A stretch of 64,000 bases of DNA from NCBI GenBank assembly GCA_035222895.1, contig JAVYIG010002355.1:124001-188000 (forward strand), written 5' to 3'. This DNA is from Strongylocentrotus droebachiensis. Taxonomy: Eukaryota; Echinodermata; Echinoidea; Camarodonta; Strongylocentrotidae. Both the position numbers and the translations under genes were made by a program. The notes under the pieces were generated by a model. The model saw only the letters and a list, made by a program, of their open reading frames with translations, was not told where the DNA came from and did not search any database. Below, one piece after another: positions 12,960 to 25,358 of the stretch (positions within the stretch are counted from its first letter, which is position 1; every line of letters starts with the position of its first letter).

Positions 12960-13470
12960 CAAGTTGCTCAATGAAAAGAAGAAACCAAATTGGCCATTGA
13001 CTATTCCTTGATGGACTCCTCTCCTTCTGCTCGATGAAGCCTTTGAGAGGCACTGGACAGCGGCCCTTGAGGTTTTTCTTTTCTTCAATCTGCTTGATAA
13101 CGACTTCTCAGAGACCACTGTGTATGCTTCAAGACTCTCTCTGTCTTTAAACTGCTTCATGAGGATCTTACAGTGGTCTTCATCCTTTGAAATATTCTCT
13201 TTATTTTCGAATTGCTTCATGGCAATCTTTGATAGGCCTGTATCTTTTTGAGAGAAATCTCCCTCTCGCTTAAAACTGATTGATGACAATATTTCAGAGG
13301 CCAGACTTTCTCGTCTCCAAACTGCTTCATGACACCCTCTAAGCAGCTATTCTGTATCTTTCCGAGACACCTGCTGTCTTGAACTACTTGATGAATACCT
13401 TTCACAGGTGCTATATATCCTTTGAGAGACTCTCTCTCTCTTCAAATTGTTTGATGACAATCTGTTGAAG
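12960..13470 (-). repeat. Degenerate ~62-bp tandem copies of the TRIP13 terminal coding segment
   Basis: On the minus strand the pattern 'rTCATsAArCArTTkrAAr...GAGAGwsTCTCAAAGGA' recurs about nine times. Its anchor words sit on the plus strand near 13453, 13390, 13328, 13282, 13218, 13158, 13095, 13033 and 12969, spaced 60-64 bp apart with one 46-bp gap. The first copy is the coding end of TRIP13, encoding [15 protein letters not shown] and the stop. The others lie beyond the stop and still encode fragments such as MKQFKDRESLE and MKQFENKENISKDE. Confidence 0.85.
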
Positions 13471-16400
13471 GGCCATGAGGAAGTCTGGTAATGACACGTG
13501 TGATATCTGTTACAAAGAAAAAGATTTTAAAAAGACAAGAAACAATAATGACTAAAAAAACATTACTATCAACTTATCAACAACATGGTCACATAAAATA
13601 CAACCTTAGCACAATAATAACAAATACAATCAGAGAGTGTAACATATTCCTCATTTATTCATCATTTCCCAGATGATTAGATGATGAAATCATCATTCAC
13701 ATAAAAGCTGAAAACTGTGATTGCAGCATATCATGAGAAATTAACAACTTCCTGATACAAATATGGAGATGAAATCTGGCTTACCTGCAAGAACATAGCA
13801 TGTGCCAAGAAGGGAAGTTTCCTAAGTGTTCGTCCACTCAGACCTACACTCTCCCTGTAGAAAAAAAGAAAGATGTAAACAGCCATTATTATTATTTCAA
13901 CACATATAATGCTAGGTACTCAAACTAAATTTTCCTGATACTGAACTGTAAATCACAGCAAGAAAAAAAAAAGTGCCACATAAAAAAAAGAATGTATAAA
14001 TGAATGGCAAATATGCGCGGCAAATGACTTGCTTTGTGTTATAACATAGAGAAATGTGAAGGGTATTTCCTGTGTCATATATGAGGTAAAACAAGCCAAC
14101 AACAACCAAGGATAAACAATTTCTAGCCAAGAACTATAGAGTCTTCTCCGGAATAGAGAATAAAAAACACATGTGTGTTTTTGAGAAATTGTTAACAGTA
14201 TAATAAACAGTAAAAGAAGAGATAGACAACTCTTCTTCTTCTAGTATAGTACAGTCTTCGGTGGGCGTATTATCATACCTTGTGCTTGTCTAGAGCAAGT
14301 GTAAAATGCAAGTAAAAAAGGCTCTACAAGAACTGTATGTGCAGTCAAACAGTCTGCAGCTCAACAGAGCTTAAAGGGGCTGTAGCATGACGAGACTACA
14401 TGTCTTTCCCTTGGCCTGACTCGGGGGCAATCGGGTTTAATACGACTACGGACCACACGACCGCAGTATTCACGTGCGTGCAACATACGCGAAACCGAAG
14501 CGTGAGGAGAATTTCGGTCTGATCTGTTTTGCGAATGCTAACGCGCTGACCCAGTTAATCAAGTCCATTCGTTTACGCGCAGTTGTCCAAAAGATGTCGT
14601 AGATGGCGTTAACCAGTATTTGCCATGCTACAGCTCCTTTAATATGTGGTATCGTTCCAAGGAGGTGCAATTGATGACCACTTACTTGGCAATTCGTAGA
14701 AGGTAGAGACTAGGTGCAGTGACGGCTACTTCCTTGAACTTCATAGCTTCTAATGCATCGAGAGGTAAGATGTGCTGCGATGGGCTGATCACACCTTTCT
14801 ACAATGTAGTAATAATAATAATAACAACAAAAACAACAATAATAGTAATAATAATAATAATAACAACAACAACAATAATTATAACAATAACAAAACAAAA
14901 AAACCACAACAATGATAATAGTAATACTAATAACAATAACATGTCTTGTTTTCCTGGGGTGGCCTCATCAGTATAAACATTGTTCTCCCTGAGGGCACGT
15001 ACTGCAGTCATATAATTACCCCGGCTTCAGCCGCGCTACCATGAGAAGGCACTCAAGAAGTCACAGGATTCTTAATAACAGGTACCTATTTATTACACCT
15101 GGGTGGAGAGTGGCAACTTAATCACAATGACAATGACGGATGAGACAATACCACATCCTGTCCAATTTACTGATCGAGGATGGTAACTTTAACAACATAC
15201 TGATACAGAATATCCTTCCAACAGAATATCATTTTTCTTGAACAAAACAATGCCAGAGTAAGGAATGTTAATGATAATTGTTGAGAATTTCAGAATAAGT
15301 TTCCCAATTTAATTTTGTTTTACAGAGACCATACCTTGAACTTTGACAAAAATTTGCCTCACACTGCGCTGTGAATATTATATTTTTTAAAGTGATGTAT
15401 TGAGTGCAATTTCTGATGCTCTTTTTAATCACAAGACAAGTTTCTTCATCTTCAGGACATCTATCCAAGGTCAACTAACCTACGATAAACTACCCCCTTG
15501 ACAACTATCTCCTGTCCATTTTGTATGAAGATGGTTTGGAGTAGTTTTCCTGGTAAGATAGGTGTAATGGATGGTCTGATACGACACAGACACATGAAAA
15601 CGACATATCTTTGGGACTACAGATCATCACAATTCCTGTACTTCAATGTGGGTGACTAAATAAGGCTTTCTTGTGCCATCTAAACAGATTGCTCTTACCT
15701 TCATGAGTTCAGTTACGCAGGATGTGAAGATGATGAAGATAGCATGTGCTGAAGGAGGTCCAATGTACTGCTTGATATCAGCTCTGTCTATGAATGCTAG
15801 ATCTATAGCCTCTGTGATGTTTGATGTAGCTAGGATCAATACGTTAGGGTTCCTGGAAGAAAAACATATAAATGATGATCAATCAAGAATGATTACACTT
15901 GTATTCATGGAACAGATAAGCATGGTTGTAATGATAATGAAGGCTAGGTATACAACATCAGTGAAGCAGGGCCATCTTCAGTTTACATGATGGATAATGT
16001 GCAATCTGAGGAGTATTGACGTTGTTTTTATCATCTTCTATGAAATGTGTGAACGTATATGTCGGGCCGTACATGACGTCATTCGCACAATTATACAACT
16101 ATACATCCATCGAATGGATGTATAGTCTTAACCAATCAGAACGCAGGAAACTATGCAACCACAAAACTATACATCCATCAAATAGTCTTAACCAATCAGA
16201 ACGCAGGAAACTATGCAACCATACAACTATACATCCATCAAATAGTCTTAACCAATCAGAATGCAGGAAACTATGCAACCATACAACTATACATCCATCA
16301 AATAGTCTTAACCAATCAGAATGCAGGAAACTATGCAACCATACAACTATACATCCATCAAATAGTCTTAACCAATCAGAATGCAGGAAACTATGCAACC

Positions 16401-19400
16401 ATACAACTATGCATCCATCAAATAGACTTAAACAATCAGAATGCAGGAAACTATGCAACCATACAACTATGCATCCATCGAATAGTCTTAACCAATCAGA
16501 ATGCAGGAAACTATGCAACCATACAACTATGCATCCATCAAATAGTCTTAACCAATCAGAATGCAGGAAACTATGCAACCATACAACTATGCATCCATCA
16601 AATAGTCTTAACCAATCAGAATGCAGGAAACTATGCAACCATACAACTATGCATCCATCAAATAGTCTTAACCAATCAGAATGCAGGAAACTATGCAACC
16701 ATACAACTATACATCCATCAAATAGTCTTAACCAATCAGAATGCAGGAAACTATGCAACCATACAACTATACATCCATCAAATAGTCTTAACCAATCAGA
16801 ATGCAGGAAACTATGCAACCATACAACTATACATCCATCAAATAGTCTTAACCAATCAGAATGCAGGAAACTATGCAACCATACAACTATGCATCCATCA
16901 AATAGACTTAAACAATCAGAATGCAGGAAACTATGCAACCATACAACTATGCATCCATCAAATAGTCTTAACCAATTAGAATGCAGGAAACTATGCAACC
17001 ATACAACTATGCATCCATCAAATAGTCTTAACCAATCAGAATGCAGGAAACTATGCAACCATACAACTATGCATCCATCAAATAGTCTTAACCAATCAGA
17101 ATGCAGGAAACTATGCAACCATACAACTATGCATCCATCAAATAGTCTTAACCAATCAGAATGCAGGAAACTATGCAACCATACAACTATACATCCATCA
17201 AATAGTCTTAACCAATCAGAATGCAGGAAACTATGCAACCATACAACTATGCATCCATCAAATAGTCTTAACCAATCAGAATGCAGGAAACTATGCAACC
17301 ATACAACTATGCATCCATCAAATAGACTTAAACAATCAGAATGCAGGAAACTATGCAACCATACAACTATGCATCCATCAAATAGTCTTAACCAATCAGA
17401 ATGCAGGAAACTATGCAACCATACAACTATGCATCCATCAAATAGTCTTAACCAATCAGAATGCAGGAAACTATGCAACCATACAACTATGCATCCATCA
17501 AATAGTCTTAACCAATCAGAATGCAGGAAACTATGCAACCATACAACTATGCATCCATCAAATAGACTTAAACAATCAGAATGCAGGAAACTATGCAACC
17601 ATACAACTATGCATCCATCAAATAGTCTTAACCAATCAGAATGCAGGAAACTATGCAACCATACAACTATGCATCCATCAAATAGTCTTAACCAATCAGA
17701 ATGCAGGAAACTATGCAACCATACAACTATACATCCATCAAATAGACTTAAACAATCAGAATGCAGGAAACTATGCAACCATACAACTATGCAACTATAC
17801 ATCCATCAAAGTATTCTTGAAGGCATGTCTAGTTTTCTGCTGGCGGGAATGGATGTATAGTTTTATCCAATCAGAACGCAGGAAACTGTGCAACCTACCT
17901 TTTGATGATATCAATCTGTGTAAGTAGAGCGTTGACTACCCTGATAGCATCTGATGGTTCAGTTCCTGCCAGTGCACTCTTCCTTGCTGATGTCAGACTT
18001 TCAACCTGTCAATAAAGCAAATATTTAGATGTACGGTAATGATTGCTTCAGACAAGCACCATGATTGATTGAAATAACAAAATAACAAAATAACAAAGTT
18101 AGCATTGATATACCGAGTATTATAAATGAAACTTGAAATGTATCTCTCTTGTGGCTCATGAAGCACAAGTGGCTTTAAGAATTCTTTGGTAGGGTATTTC
18201 CCTATCAGTACAAAAAGTTCAGATTGATTTCTAAATCAAAGTCATATTCATAATTCAGTTTCAAAGATGAAATTCCAAAGCCTATAATTCATTTCATATG
18301 GATTTGAAGATCAAATTAACTAACAGAGAAACTGTCCAAAAGTCTAGGTTATCACTGAACATCTATCTAGTGGTAAGAATCCTTTAGTATTGCATGGTTA
18401 TTGAAGTAGCATGGCATTTAAACAGGGAAGGAAGGAAGCTTAAAAGTCCAAATGAAACCACCAAAACTGATAGATGAGACAAGTTTAATAATGTATCATT
18501 AATCCCAAAAGACCTTGGTCTTTGTAATTAAAGCATATTTGCTCTGGGATGTATGAATCCATTGCTCTCACCTCATCTATGAGTATGCATACAAGCGAGT
18601 CTGGATCAGAAACAAGCTCCTGAATCTTAGCAAACATCTTCATCACAAGTTTACCACTCTGTCAGGAAATAAAAAACACACACATGATTTTAATACTGAG
18701 CTCAATACCATTAAAAAAATTATGAAATAAGTAAGATGAAAATCAGAGGGATCAGAAGATGAAAAGAAGATACAGATTTCTCTACGGTATATAAAACCTA
18801 TACTTTGATAACAAATATGCTAATTCACATTTATTTCAAACAATATTTCATACCTTTCCTTATTGTCAAAAAAATATTTCTGCTGAAATAACCAATCTAC
18901 AATTACAGTAATGCAAAAAGAATATCAAACAATATTATTTATCACTCCTACATTTTTTGTTGTTTTACTTTTAAGGTAAATGGTGTGAATGGGAAAACTT
19001 ACTTCAGAAAACCACCTTGAGAATAAGCTATGGCTGTTGATTTCAACGAGTTGTCCATATTTATATCTGTAATATATAAGCATAAAATAAAGTGCACAGA
19101 GTATTGTTCTATGTTGGAGTATTTTTTTATGTTATGTTTTGGAACATAAATTCTACTTACGAAGTACACACACAACTTTGGCTACCTAGAACTCTCAGGA
19201 TGCTCAATTTGACATTCCTCATTTATTTGAAAATGTATTAAAAAACTAAAAATTGTTATTTTACAACTTTCATCAAACAAATCACCCAGTATGCTCATTG
19301 CACTTTCATAATTTGCAATCACACTCTAATTCAACATATAATGGTGTGAATTCTTGATCTTCTATCCTCTGGGCTCCTACATTAAGACAATATATTATAA

Positions 19401-22400
19401 ATAAAATAGAAGCAAACTTTAAAAGCTTTCAGTCAAATGCATGTCAAATTCATCTTTCAGGATTTAATCAATGTAACAAATGGCATATTTGGATGAGATT
19501 AAGATGTGAATTCACCGACCTGTCTGAAAGGCGTATGCAGAGCTTTTGTGCTAAAGCTTTACATAGTGATGTCTTTCCTGTTCCTGGAGGACCTGTGAAA
19601 AACAGTTGCAAAAAATAAAATCACAAATCTTGTGTACTGACATGTCACAATAGATAATGTATTTCAATCTTAAACTCTTAACTATGAAATGAATATTCTC
19701 ATCTGAAAGTTCAAAGCAGCAAGATCAGCTGCTAACTATAGTAATAATAATAATGGAATACAAAGCACCTTTTCCTCAAGGACACATTTATATCCGATAT
19801 TCATGAACATTTTTAAAATCAATGTAATATAATTGATATATATTTTAAATTAAAGATTACATTGGTAAACAAAACCAGGATTCCATTTTCTATATGCTTT
19901 GCATATTTCTACACCGTACACCTTTGTAGGTAATGTGCCTGCAAGTACATTTTAAATTTGCATCTTATTTCTTGGTCATCTGACTACATATCCTAGAATT
20001 CATTTTATATCATTTAATTTCTAATGTAAAATAGTGCAGTTATGTCTGAATTCATTTGCTCTAAGTAGTTGAGGAAAATTAACTCTTCCATTGCTTTCTT
20101 TGCCTCTCTGTATGGTCACTCATCACAACACAGGCATTTTTGCACAAAACAATAGGCACATCTTGAGGGAGGTATTACTTTGAGCAACACAATGGCTTTG
20201 CAAAATGACTCATCCCCTCTCTTAGATATAGATAGATATATAATAATTTATTGTTTTCTTCCTAAAAAGAAGTAACTAAAAAACCTGACCCACCCCCCTC
20301 CAGGGCTTCACTCTTTTTCAAACAAGTACGAAGAGACAAAGAGACTAGGGAGAGAAATGGAAAGAAGAAGGGGAAAAAAAGAAAGGAAAGTAACAGAAAG
20401 AAAAGGAGAAATGGAAAGAAGAAGGGGAAAAAAAGAAAGGAAAGTAACAGAAAGAAAAGGAGAAATGGAAAGAAGAAGGGGAAAAAAAGAAAGGAAAGTA
20501 ACAGAAAGAAAAGGAGAGAGGGAGGGAGAGAAGAATATGAATTAGAGGAAGATAATTTATCAGTTCCATGACAAAACTTTTAATACCAATATAGATTGAT
20601 CGTACTCTAGAAACAGTTTAATAATCTAGCAGCCTTTGATAGATGATAAATACAGCGTGGCACAATAAGATTATTTGTGTGGCATATAAAGAGTTAAAGA
20701 CTGAGCTATTGAGAGTTTTCTTCATACCATGTAAGAGGACCACTCTGTTCCATGAGATGATGTTAGGATCGATCTTAGCATCAGAGAAGAGGAGTGTTGT
20801 AGACGCATAGTTGAGAAGATTTAACTTGATGGAGCTGTCAAAGATTAGATTCTCCCACATGCCTTCTATCTCAGCTGTAAAGAAAATTGTAGATTTTTTT
20901 TTGGAATATATTTTTAATAATGAATATTCACATTTAACAAAGTCATAGACATATTACATAGGTCATAAAAATCATACATTTGCACTATTGGTATGATGTT
21001 ACTGTGATTCTGAGCAAAATGTAGCTATTTCTCCTCCAAGGAAGCTTGAAATCCATTGAAATTTTAATTTTATCAATTATATTCATGTATTACGATTCAA
21101 ATCATTGATCAAACAAATGTTAACAGTTTGAATGTTCATATCAAATGCTATTGCAAATTCTTCCAAAATTGGATCATAGTCAGATCATATAGTGTGCGAT
21201 GGGCTTAAGAATTATTGATGTATGACATGAGTTTACCTGCTGGGAGAAGCCAGTGATTTGCGGCAGCGAATTCTTCGTCTTCTAGTTCCTCTGCAGCAGG
21301 TCCTTCTTCATTCAGCTGGAACACACTCACTTTCAGCTTGGACTTTGTGAAATCTATCAGCTAGCATCAGGAAAGATAAATGGTTTATTTAATACATATG
21401 AGAAAGATGACTGGTAGTACGGAAGAAGACTATCCATTCAACTTGTCATGATAGTGACATCATACCAATAAAGATCGTTTGAACACTTTTTCATTTTAAG
21501 TTTTACCTTAAGAATTTTTTTTGAGGCCGCCATCCTAGTCAAGCATCACTTATGATTGCGGTCTCCTGCACTTTTTCAGCAGATAGTTTGGATATTCTTT
21601 AAATTTATAATAATATGTTAAAGAAATATTTTGTTTGGTTATTATATGTACGTACATAATATGTAAAAAACATTTTGACATGAAGTTATTATTGATTGTA
21701 TATTTTTTATTATACCTTACGTTTAAACGTTCTTTGTTATTCATTTAATATATTTGGAAAAATGTATAAATAAAATAAAATAAAATAAAATGATTTTCAA
21801 CAATGATTTTTTCATGATATGAACAACGATGTTCTAAACTCATATACGATCAGGTACGTTGAGAATAATGACTCCCAGAGAAGCTGTCATGGAAACTTCA
21901 ACCTGGAAAACTACCCATCCAAGAAAACTGTTAATCTAGGGTAATTACCATCAATGTGTTCCTATCTGAACCTGTACCATTCTGGAAGTAACAGAATTAA
22001 TTACAGTTATTTATCCTTAGCAGGTACAGTAACTATTTTGTCTGTAGCTAACAAGGTAGTAATTATCAAGGCTTTTGAAAAACAATTCAATATACAGGAA
22101 TTCTCGTACAAACCAAGAAATGAAGCTTTCTTCAATAAAATGTATTTATTGTGAGTTAAATGATACCAACCCATGGATTCATTACATACATATTAAATAC
22201 AGGTAAAGTCTTCTTAATACCCAGGTATTTTGTATTTTTTCATTTTAATACCGGTATCTGCATCCCTTCCATTTATAAAAATCTATGCAAAAATGAATTC
22301 ATATACAATACAAATTATCTTCAATCCATCCCAAGGCTTTTTGTGAAACTGGTTTAATTTTCATCTTACTGTTTTCTTGTGACCACTCTGTAGCTCTGTA

Positions 22401-23731
22401 TCACAGACAGCTACTGAGACAACATGCTGGGATAGGAAATGGTCATCAAATGAAGTCAGTTTGGTGTCTCCCACCGTCGTACCCATTTTGTGTAGAAGGT
22501 GCAGTACGTGCTCGGATATAGTCTCAGTCTTTGCAGTACTAAATGGATTAAAATAAAATTGCAAGGTTCAATACAAATGATTATAATTTACCATGAGCTT
22601 TCGAAATATGGTCCACATAAATAATTCAATTTTTAATGCCATGAAAAGTTTAAAATCAATGTTTGGATATGAAAGCACTAAAATGCAGTCATTTTCAAAG
22701 ATGGATACTTTTTGTTCTTTTACACTAGGTTACAGTTAAATGTATAGTTAGTCATCAAATGGTGTTTTAGATGACATTCCTTCATGATTCTAGCTTAATT
22801 AATTTGTCATTATGACATTCAATTTAAAGAGAACCATGGATACACATTGAATGGAATTGAGAGAGATTAAATAAGAAAATACTGCCTGATCTAGATCTTC
22901 ATGAGTTCAACAATATTTGAAGGCCATATAATAAAATCCTCCTATAAAATACTGGTATGAGCCGAATATAATATCATAACAACATAAAAGCCCTCAATTC
23001 TAAGTGAGAACATGTGCAGTATCTCAAATAGTTCAACCAATTTTGCAGGGTATGTTGTTATCTGCATGCTATGACAGATTTAAAAATAGTTCAAAACAAT
23101 TTCGTTTGCAATTTGTGTCAACCACTAGATGTAAAATTTGACCAACTCTTGCTGTTCCTTTAAATGTGTTAACTTAATTTTAATTTTGCAAAATAAAAAA
23201 TCTCAACAAATTAATGATATTGGATATTTCTATAGGGCACATATCGACCATGCAAGGTGCTCCAATATTGCCCCAGATCTGCTAGGCTACCGATATTGGT
23301 GTTCACAGCATTTAAGGAATTCCTTCCTACCGGTAACCATTAAACACCTGGGTGAAGAGTGGCAAATGTAGATTAATGTCTTACCCATGGACATTAATGA
23401 CCTGGCTGCACTTGAACCATGTGATCCACAGTCCGAAGAAATATCCACTAGACCATGACATCTCCACAATCATTAATTTAATGCTGGATGATTTCTAAGC
23501 TTCCCTAAGTTCTTTGTGAAAATGATGCTGTATTTCTCACCTGTTTGAATGCTGTAAGACTTCAATGTAAACTGTATAGCCTAGTTCCCACTCAGGCAAA
23601 GCCTCTTCTAAACCTTGGATATTATACAGTGCTCCGATGTTCCCAGCCATGTTTTGAGCAGGAATGTGAACAGATCCATTCATCTGAGTATTGCCAGACA
23701 GATAACCATTAGTCTCCAGTACTCCTGCCAT
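13411..23731 (-). CDS. TRIP13: TRIP13/PCH2 AAA+ ATPase
   Basis: Twelve coding exons, given 5' to 3' on the minus strand, join in phase: 23541-23731, 22370-22538, 21237-21360, 20728-20874, 19520-19592, 19003-19066, 18572-18658, 17899-18005, 15699-15852, 14686-14798, 13785-13854 and 13411-13506. They encode about 464 residues; human has 432, and the excess is mostly N-terminal. TRIP13 uses ATP to unfold HORMA proteins such as MAD2 and HORMADs in the spindle checkpoint and in meiosis. Visible motifs are Walker [10 protein letters not shown] (about 211-219), pore-region [20 protein letters not shown], Walker B CILIDE (about 280-285), sensor 1 ATSN (about 329-332), [13 protein letters not shown], and sensor 2 GLSGR with Arg near 418. 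The start is the ATG of exon 1, which has no upstream extension of similarity. The intron at 15853-17898 holds the 60-bp satellite. Confidence 0.96.
14371..14642. mobile_element. TTAA-flanked MITE, family 2 (copy 1)
   Basis: A 272-bp element bounded by TTAA, with ends 'TTAAAGGGGCTGTAGCATG' and 'CATGCTACAGCTCCTTTAA'. It lies in the TRIP13 intron just before exon 11 in transcript order. A diverged inverted copy lies at 24211-24493. It is non-coding; the 66-residue frame inside it is incidental. Confidence 0.85.
14811..15130 (-). mobile_element. Probable SINE, minus orientation, with ATA/ACA-rich tail
   Basis: 'TACACCTGGGTGGAGAGTGGCAA' words near 15095-15118 match the inverse of the SINE body seen at 46975-47117. 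The (ATA/ACA)n block at 14811-14945 would be its 3' tail. The head is poorly conserved, so the boundaries are approximate. Confidence 0.5.
16098..17862. repeat. 60-bp satellite array, about 28 units, in a TRIP13 intron
   Basis: The unit is exactly 60 bp, holds 'AGGAAACTATGCAACCATAC' and 'CATCCATCAAATAGTC', and ends 'TTAACCAATCAGA'. Copies run in perfect register from about 16141 to 17790. Variants at two positions (ACATCC/GCATCC and AGTCTTAACC/AGACTTAAAC) recur with an eight-unit period. Because 60 is divisible by 3 and the unit lacks stops in those frames, both strands stay open for about 600 codons, which does not indicate a gene. The array is bounded by inverted motifs 'CTATACATCCAT' and 'ATGGATGTATAG'. 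Confidence 0.97.
20350..20515. repeat. Purine-rich tandem repeat, 3 x 54 bp
   Basis: 'AGAAATGGAAAGAAGAAGGG' begins at about 20353, 20407 and 20461 in three near-identical 54-bp units inside a TRIP13 intron. The open frames on both strands are low-complexity Lys/Arg/Glu or Phe/Ser runs. Confidence 0.9.
21470..21735. mobile_element. Inverted-repeat element with intact TTAA site
   Basis: About 266 bp with ends 'AAGATCGTTTGAAC' and 'GTTTAAACGTTCTT' in a TRIP13 intron. It is a relative of the element at 4352-4912. Here 'GTTTTACCTTAAGAATTTT' is uninterrupted at 21508-21511, which makes it the empty site for the MITE at 4391-4764. Confidence 0.75.
23225..23466 (-). mobile_element. tRNA-derived SINE, minus orientation
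   Basis: On the minus strand an A-box-like 'TGGTCTAGTGG' and a B-box-like 'GGTTCAAGTGC' are followed by the body words 'GACATTAATCTACATTTGCC' and 'GGAAGGAATTCCTT'. This is the same family as 48389-48657. It lies in TRIP13 intron 1. Confidence 0.75.
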
Positions 23732-24210
23732 CTAAGATCTGTCAGTACAACCAACAATAACAACAATGAAAATAATAATAATAATGATAATAATAATAAT
23801 ATAGATAATAACAACAAAATTAATATAAATAATAACAGTGAGAATTTGTAAAGTGCAATATATCCTATCTGCCATCTCCATTTCACAAAATGCTTAATGC
23901 GCCGAGAGTGTATGACGGGGTGACTATAATTTGCACGCATTCAAAATATATTAGGAATGCGATATTCGATGTCAATAGACTAAAAACAGGTGCAACTAAA
24001 ACATTTATCATCAAAAGAATTCAAGAAATATCATTCATAACCTATAAAATAAAATGACAGATCAAATGATTTGGATCAGAATGCGCTGACGAAAAAAGTC
24101 ATAAAATCAACTAGATCTAGACAGAAATAACGTTAGACTCTAGTTTGGGGAAGTCTGTAATTAACTTGAAGCTTTCGGTCTAAACTTAAATTTAAAGAAC
24201 AAGTCCTTAA

Positions 24211-24493
24211 ACTAAAGGAGTGTAGCTTGGCCGGCAAATACTGGTACACGCCAGCTATGTCTTCTTTTGGATGTAAACGAATGGACTTGAATAACGGTAG
24301 TCAGCAATTTAATCTTTACATGGTCAGCGTTCGCGAAACAGCTAGATCAAAGTTAAGTTCTCCTCACACTTTTGTTCGCGCAGCATGCTGCGGTCGCGTC
24401 CTCCCTAGTCGTTTATATCCGGTTGGCCCAGAGTCAGGCCCAGAGTCAGGCCACGGGAAAGACATGTAGTTTCGTCAGGCTAACACCCTTTAA
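24211..24493. mobile_element. TTAA MITE, family 2 (diverged copy) near the TRIP13 start
   Basis: 'AAAGGAGTGTAGCTTGGC' at the left and 'CACCCTTTAA' at the right enclose sequence similar to the inverse of 14371-14642 ('AAACGAATGGACTTGA', 'GGTCAGCG', 'GACATGTAGT'). It lies about 500 bp upstream of the TRIP13 ATG and could fall in its promoter or 5' UTR. Confidence 0.65.
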
Positions 24494-25156
24494 TACGCAG
24501 ATAAGGATTTACAGCTGCAGCTGATTTATCCAAATGAGCAATCCATCAAACTTGATGAGTCAAAGACGACGGTAATAATATCAGAATTGATTGAAAGGCA
24601 ACAAACCAGTTAATTTATTTTCATTATTTCTCACCCAATTTCACAGAAAATTTTGTCACTAGGTACCGGTAATTTTCTTTGCATTGCACTCAGATATTTA
24701 AAATTTTCGACCCCGGGCCCAATTGCACCATCACCATTCACTGCCAACGACACTAACCTGCGCCTGCTAACCCTGTCCTAGGCCCTAGGCATGGGCCATT
24801 GGACCCGGCGCGCAGGCGCGCTCCAGATGAAGGGAAGGGATTTATTGATATTGTAGTTTTGTACAGACGAACGTCGTCGTCGATTCCTGGACATGATCTG
24901 GTGTCAGTTTTCGAAATACTTCCAAGCTTAAACTACTTTTTATTTTTTACCTTTTTGGTTTTCACTTGTTCAAGTTACAGATCCTGTTAATTTTCTGCTT
25001 CGAAGTTCGAGCTAGAGGAAGACAAATTCAAAGAGACCGCGAAATCGAAATCTTGAAATGAAGGGATTATAGTGTCTCCAAAACGTCGAACCGAAAGAGG
25101 AAAACAAAAAAATTCAACTCTCGATTGACAATAAAAGTAGCGTGCGCCGTGCGATA
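24494..25156. other. Gene-free stretch between TRIP13 and the repeat mosaic
   Basis: Contains a short CpG-rich patch near 24770-24830 with 'GGCGCGCAGGCGCGC'. No exon with similarity was seen. It could hold distal TRIP13 promoter sequence, but no element was identified with confidence. Confidence 0.4.
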
Positions 25157-25358
25157 CAATGCGTCACAGAAAAAACGAAACCGAGAACTATCGATGTTTT
25201 ATCATAACTTAAACACAATCATAATTAATAAATGACACATATTTGGAAAGCTTAGATCCCCCTGTTTCATTTGATGCAACTTATATGATGCATATTTCAC
25301 GCATAAGTGATTAAAAGAATAACAAAGTTCTGTTTGTTTAAAAAATGCTTGCATTTCC

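Noticed and set aside
12939..13289. 116-codon minus-strand frame after TRIP13 as a separate gene
   Set aside because: It is the degenerate tandem repeat of the TRIP13 terminal segment and has no independent splice or similarity evidence.
16016..17860. 614-codon and 567-codon open frames on opposite strands
   Set aside because: Both arise from a 60-bp repeat without stops in those frames. They are 20-residue peptides repeated, overlap each other antisense, and lie in a TRIP13 intron.
16098..17862. CRISPR array
   Set aside because: Units are contiguous near-identical 60-mers with no unique spacers, in animal DNA with introns.
24227..24469. 80-codon frame upstream of TRIP13
   Set aside because: It lies in a diverged TTAA MITE and matches the inverse of the element at 14371-14642.
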